The notes beneath the pieces were generated by a model. That model did not search any database. It saw nothing but the letters and a program-made list of their open reading frames with translations, and was not told the DNA's origin. The translations under genes were made by a program, and so were the position numbers. This document shows positions 63,408 to 64,000 of a stretch of DNA of 64,000 nt, piece by piece. Origin of the DNA: Agaribacillus aureus. Its GTDB lineage: Bacteria > Bacteroidota > Bacteroidia > Cytophagales > Cyclobacteriaceae. Location: NCBI GenBank assembly GCA_030442055.1, contig JAUJEB010000007.1, positions 434,001-498,000 of the forward strand, given 5' to 3'. Each line of letters opens with the position of its first letter. Position 1 is the stretch's first letter.

Positions 63408-64000
63408 CTACCCTGAATTTTTCATAGTTATAACAATAGATCCCAATCTTTGCTCTGTCTCCACATTATTGTGGGCTTCTGCCGCCCTATCCATTGGAAA
63501 AATTTTATCGACTACTGACTTTATCTGTTCTTTTTCGATCATTTCCTTCAGGGCAAGTAGTTCCTCCTCCTTTTCCTTTGCAAAGGCAAAAATCACTGTT
63601 TTGTCGGTGAACTTAGAAGTCAATACGGAATTTAGCATATCTGAGACCCTGGGATTGGCCATTAAGTAGTGTCCTTTGGGGGCGAGCGCTTTGACGCAAC
63701 CTGCATAGGAGCTTTGGGCCACCATGTCCAGGATCACATCGTATTTAAGGTTGTTTTTGGTAAAGTCTTGTTCTTCGTAGTTGATGAAATGATCGGCTCC
63801 GATACGACGTAGCATTTCTTCTTTAATACCACTGTCAACCGCCGTTACTTCCGCGCCCATTGATTTGGCGATCTGAACACCGAAAACGCCGATGCTGCCA
63901 CCGGCACCGTTGATCAAGACCTTTTCTCCTTCCCGGATATTTGCTTTTCTCAAAAAATGAAGCGCATTCAATCCACCTAAGGGTACCGCGGCAGCTTCCT
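63408..64000 (-). CDS. NAD(P)-dependent MDR-family oxidoreductase, partial
   Basis: The frame is open to the right edge, so the 5' part is outside the window. Visible: AAAVPLGGLNALHFL, the Rossmann motif INGAGGSIGVFGVQIAK, ADHFINYEEQDF and YDVILDMVAQSSYAG. The absence of zinc-ligand cysteines in the visible part and the pattern LMANPRVSDML suggest a quinone-reductase-like member (related to the complete protein at 42579). The apparent first M at 63971 is a TTG inside the gene, not a start. Confidence 0.85.
   Translation of the reverse strand, partial: EAAAVPLGGLNALHFLRKANIREGEKVLINGAGGSIGVFGVQIAKSMGAEVTAVDSGIKEEMLRRIGADHFINYEEQDFTKNNLKYDVILDMVAQSSYAGCVKALAPKGHYLMANPRVSDMLNSVLTSKFTDKTVIFAFAKEKEEELLALKEMIEKEQIKSVVDKIFPMDRAAEAHNNVETEQRLGSIVITMKNSG

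Noticed and set aside
1-64000. tRNA, rRNA, tmRNA or known riboswitch
   Set aside because: No cloverleaf, conserved rRNA segment or familiar riboswitch core was seen on either strand by eye; a covariance-model scan would be needed to exclude them fully.

Overview
The window comes from a Bacteroidota chromosome, most likely a Cytophagales-type (Fulvivirga/Roseivirga-like) gliding or ex-gliding marine/soil bacterium. The evidence is a GldJ lipoprotein, a PorZ-like propeller protein with a type IX secretion (T9SS) C-terminal domain, a second large T9SS substrate with PKD repeats, several Bacteroidota-type -7 promoter boxes (TAnnTTTG), AT-rich spacers and generally weak Shine-Dalgarno sites. No rRNA, tRNA, prophage or CRISPR array was seen.

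Layout. 0-10 kb: 3' end of ettA, an FkbM methyltransferase, an AhpD-like protein, ComF, GldJ, an aromatic amino acid decarboxylase paired with a methyltransferase, a patatin-like lipase and a VOC protein. 10-19 kb: an AT-rich accessory block with two paralogous XRE regulators, three paralogous membrane-anchored TPR proteins, the 3' stump of a fourth, a 57-residue lipoprotein missed by length-filtered gene calling, and a long spacer holding palindromes and an orphan terminator before an Lrp/AsnC regulator. 20-34.5 kb: an exopolysaccharide cluster (epimerase and glycosyltransferase on the minus strand; on the plus strand MBOAT acyltransferase, SGNH-like proteins, polymerase-like membrane protein, flippase, FkbM methyltransferase and four glycosyltransferases). 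34.5-38.1 kb: the secreted PKD protein. 38.2-39.8 kb: two small unknown genes, each preceded by the same 114-bp leader and bounded by direct repeats of about 180 bp. 40-52.5 kb: ABC exporter, hydrolase, oxidoreductase, LD-carboxypeptidase, ChrA-like transporter, 2OG-Fe(II) oxygenase, DUF4399-like lipoprotein, two divergent Na/Pi cotransporters and a BNR-repeat lipoprotein. 52.5-64 kb: a REP-associated (IS200-like) transposase with REP-like hairpins, then tdk-porZ-recO-TM2, ferredoxin, unknown proteins, a methyltransferase, GNAT, YdeI-like protein, an orphan HigA antitoxin next to a truncated higB, and a partial zinc-free oxidoreductase.

How the genes work together. GldJ and PorZ belong to the gliding/T9SS machinery that would export the PKD protein and attach it to the surface, while the 20-34.5 kb cluster would make and decorate a surface polysaccharide. 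The most promising candidate for something undescribed is the small repeat-bounded cassette array at 38.2-39.8 kb: its organisation resembles an array of orphan immunity-type genes, and its repeats form hairpins with a compensatory base change. The XRE/TPR/lipoprotein block is a second candidate for an expanding and decaying accessory system. These functional readings are inferences from sequence and context; no database search was possible.
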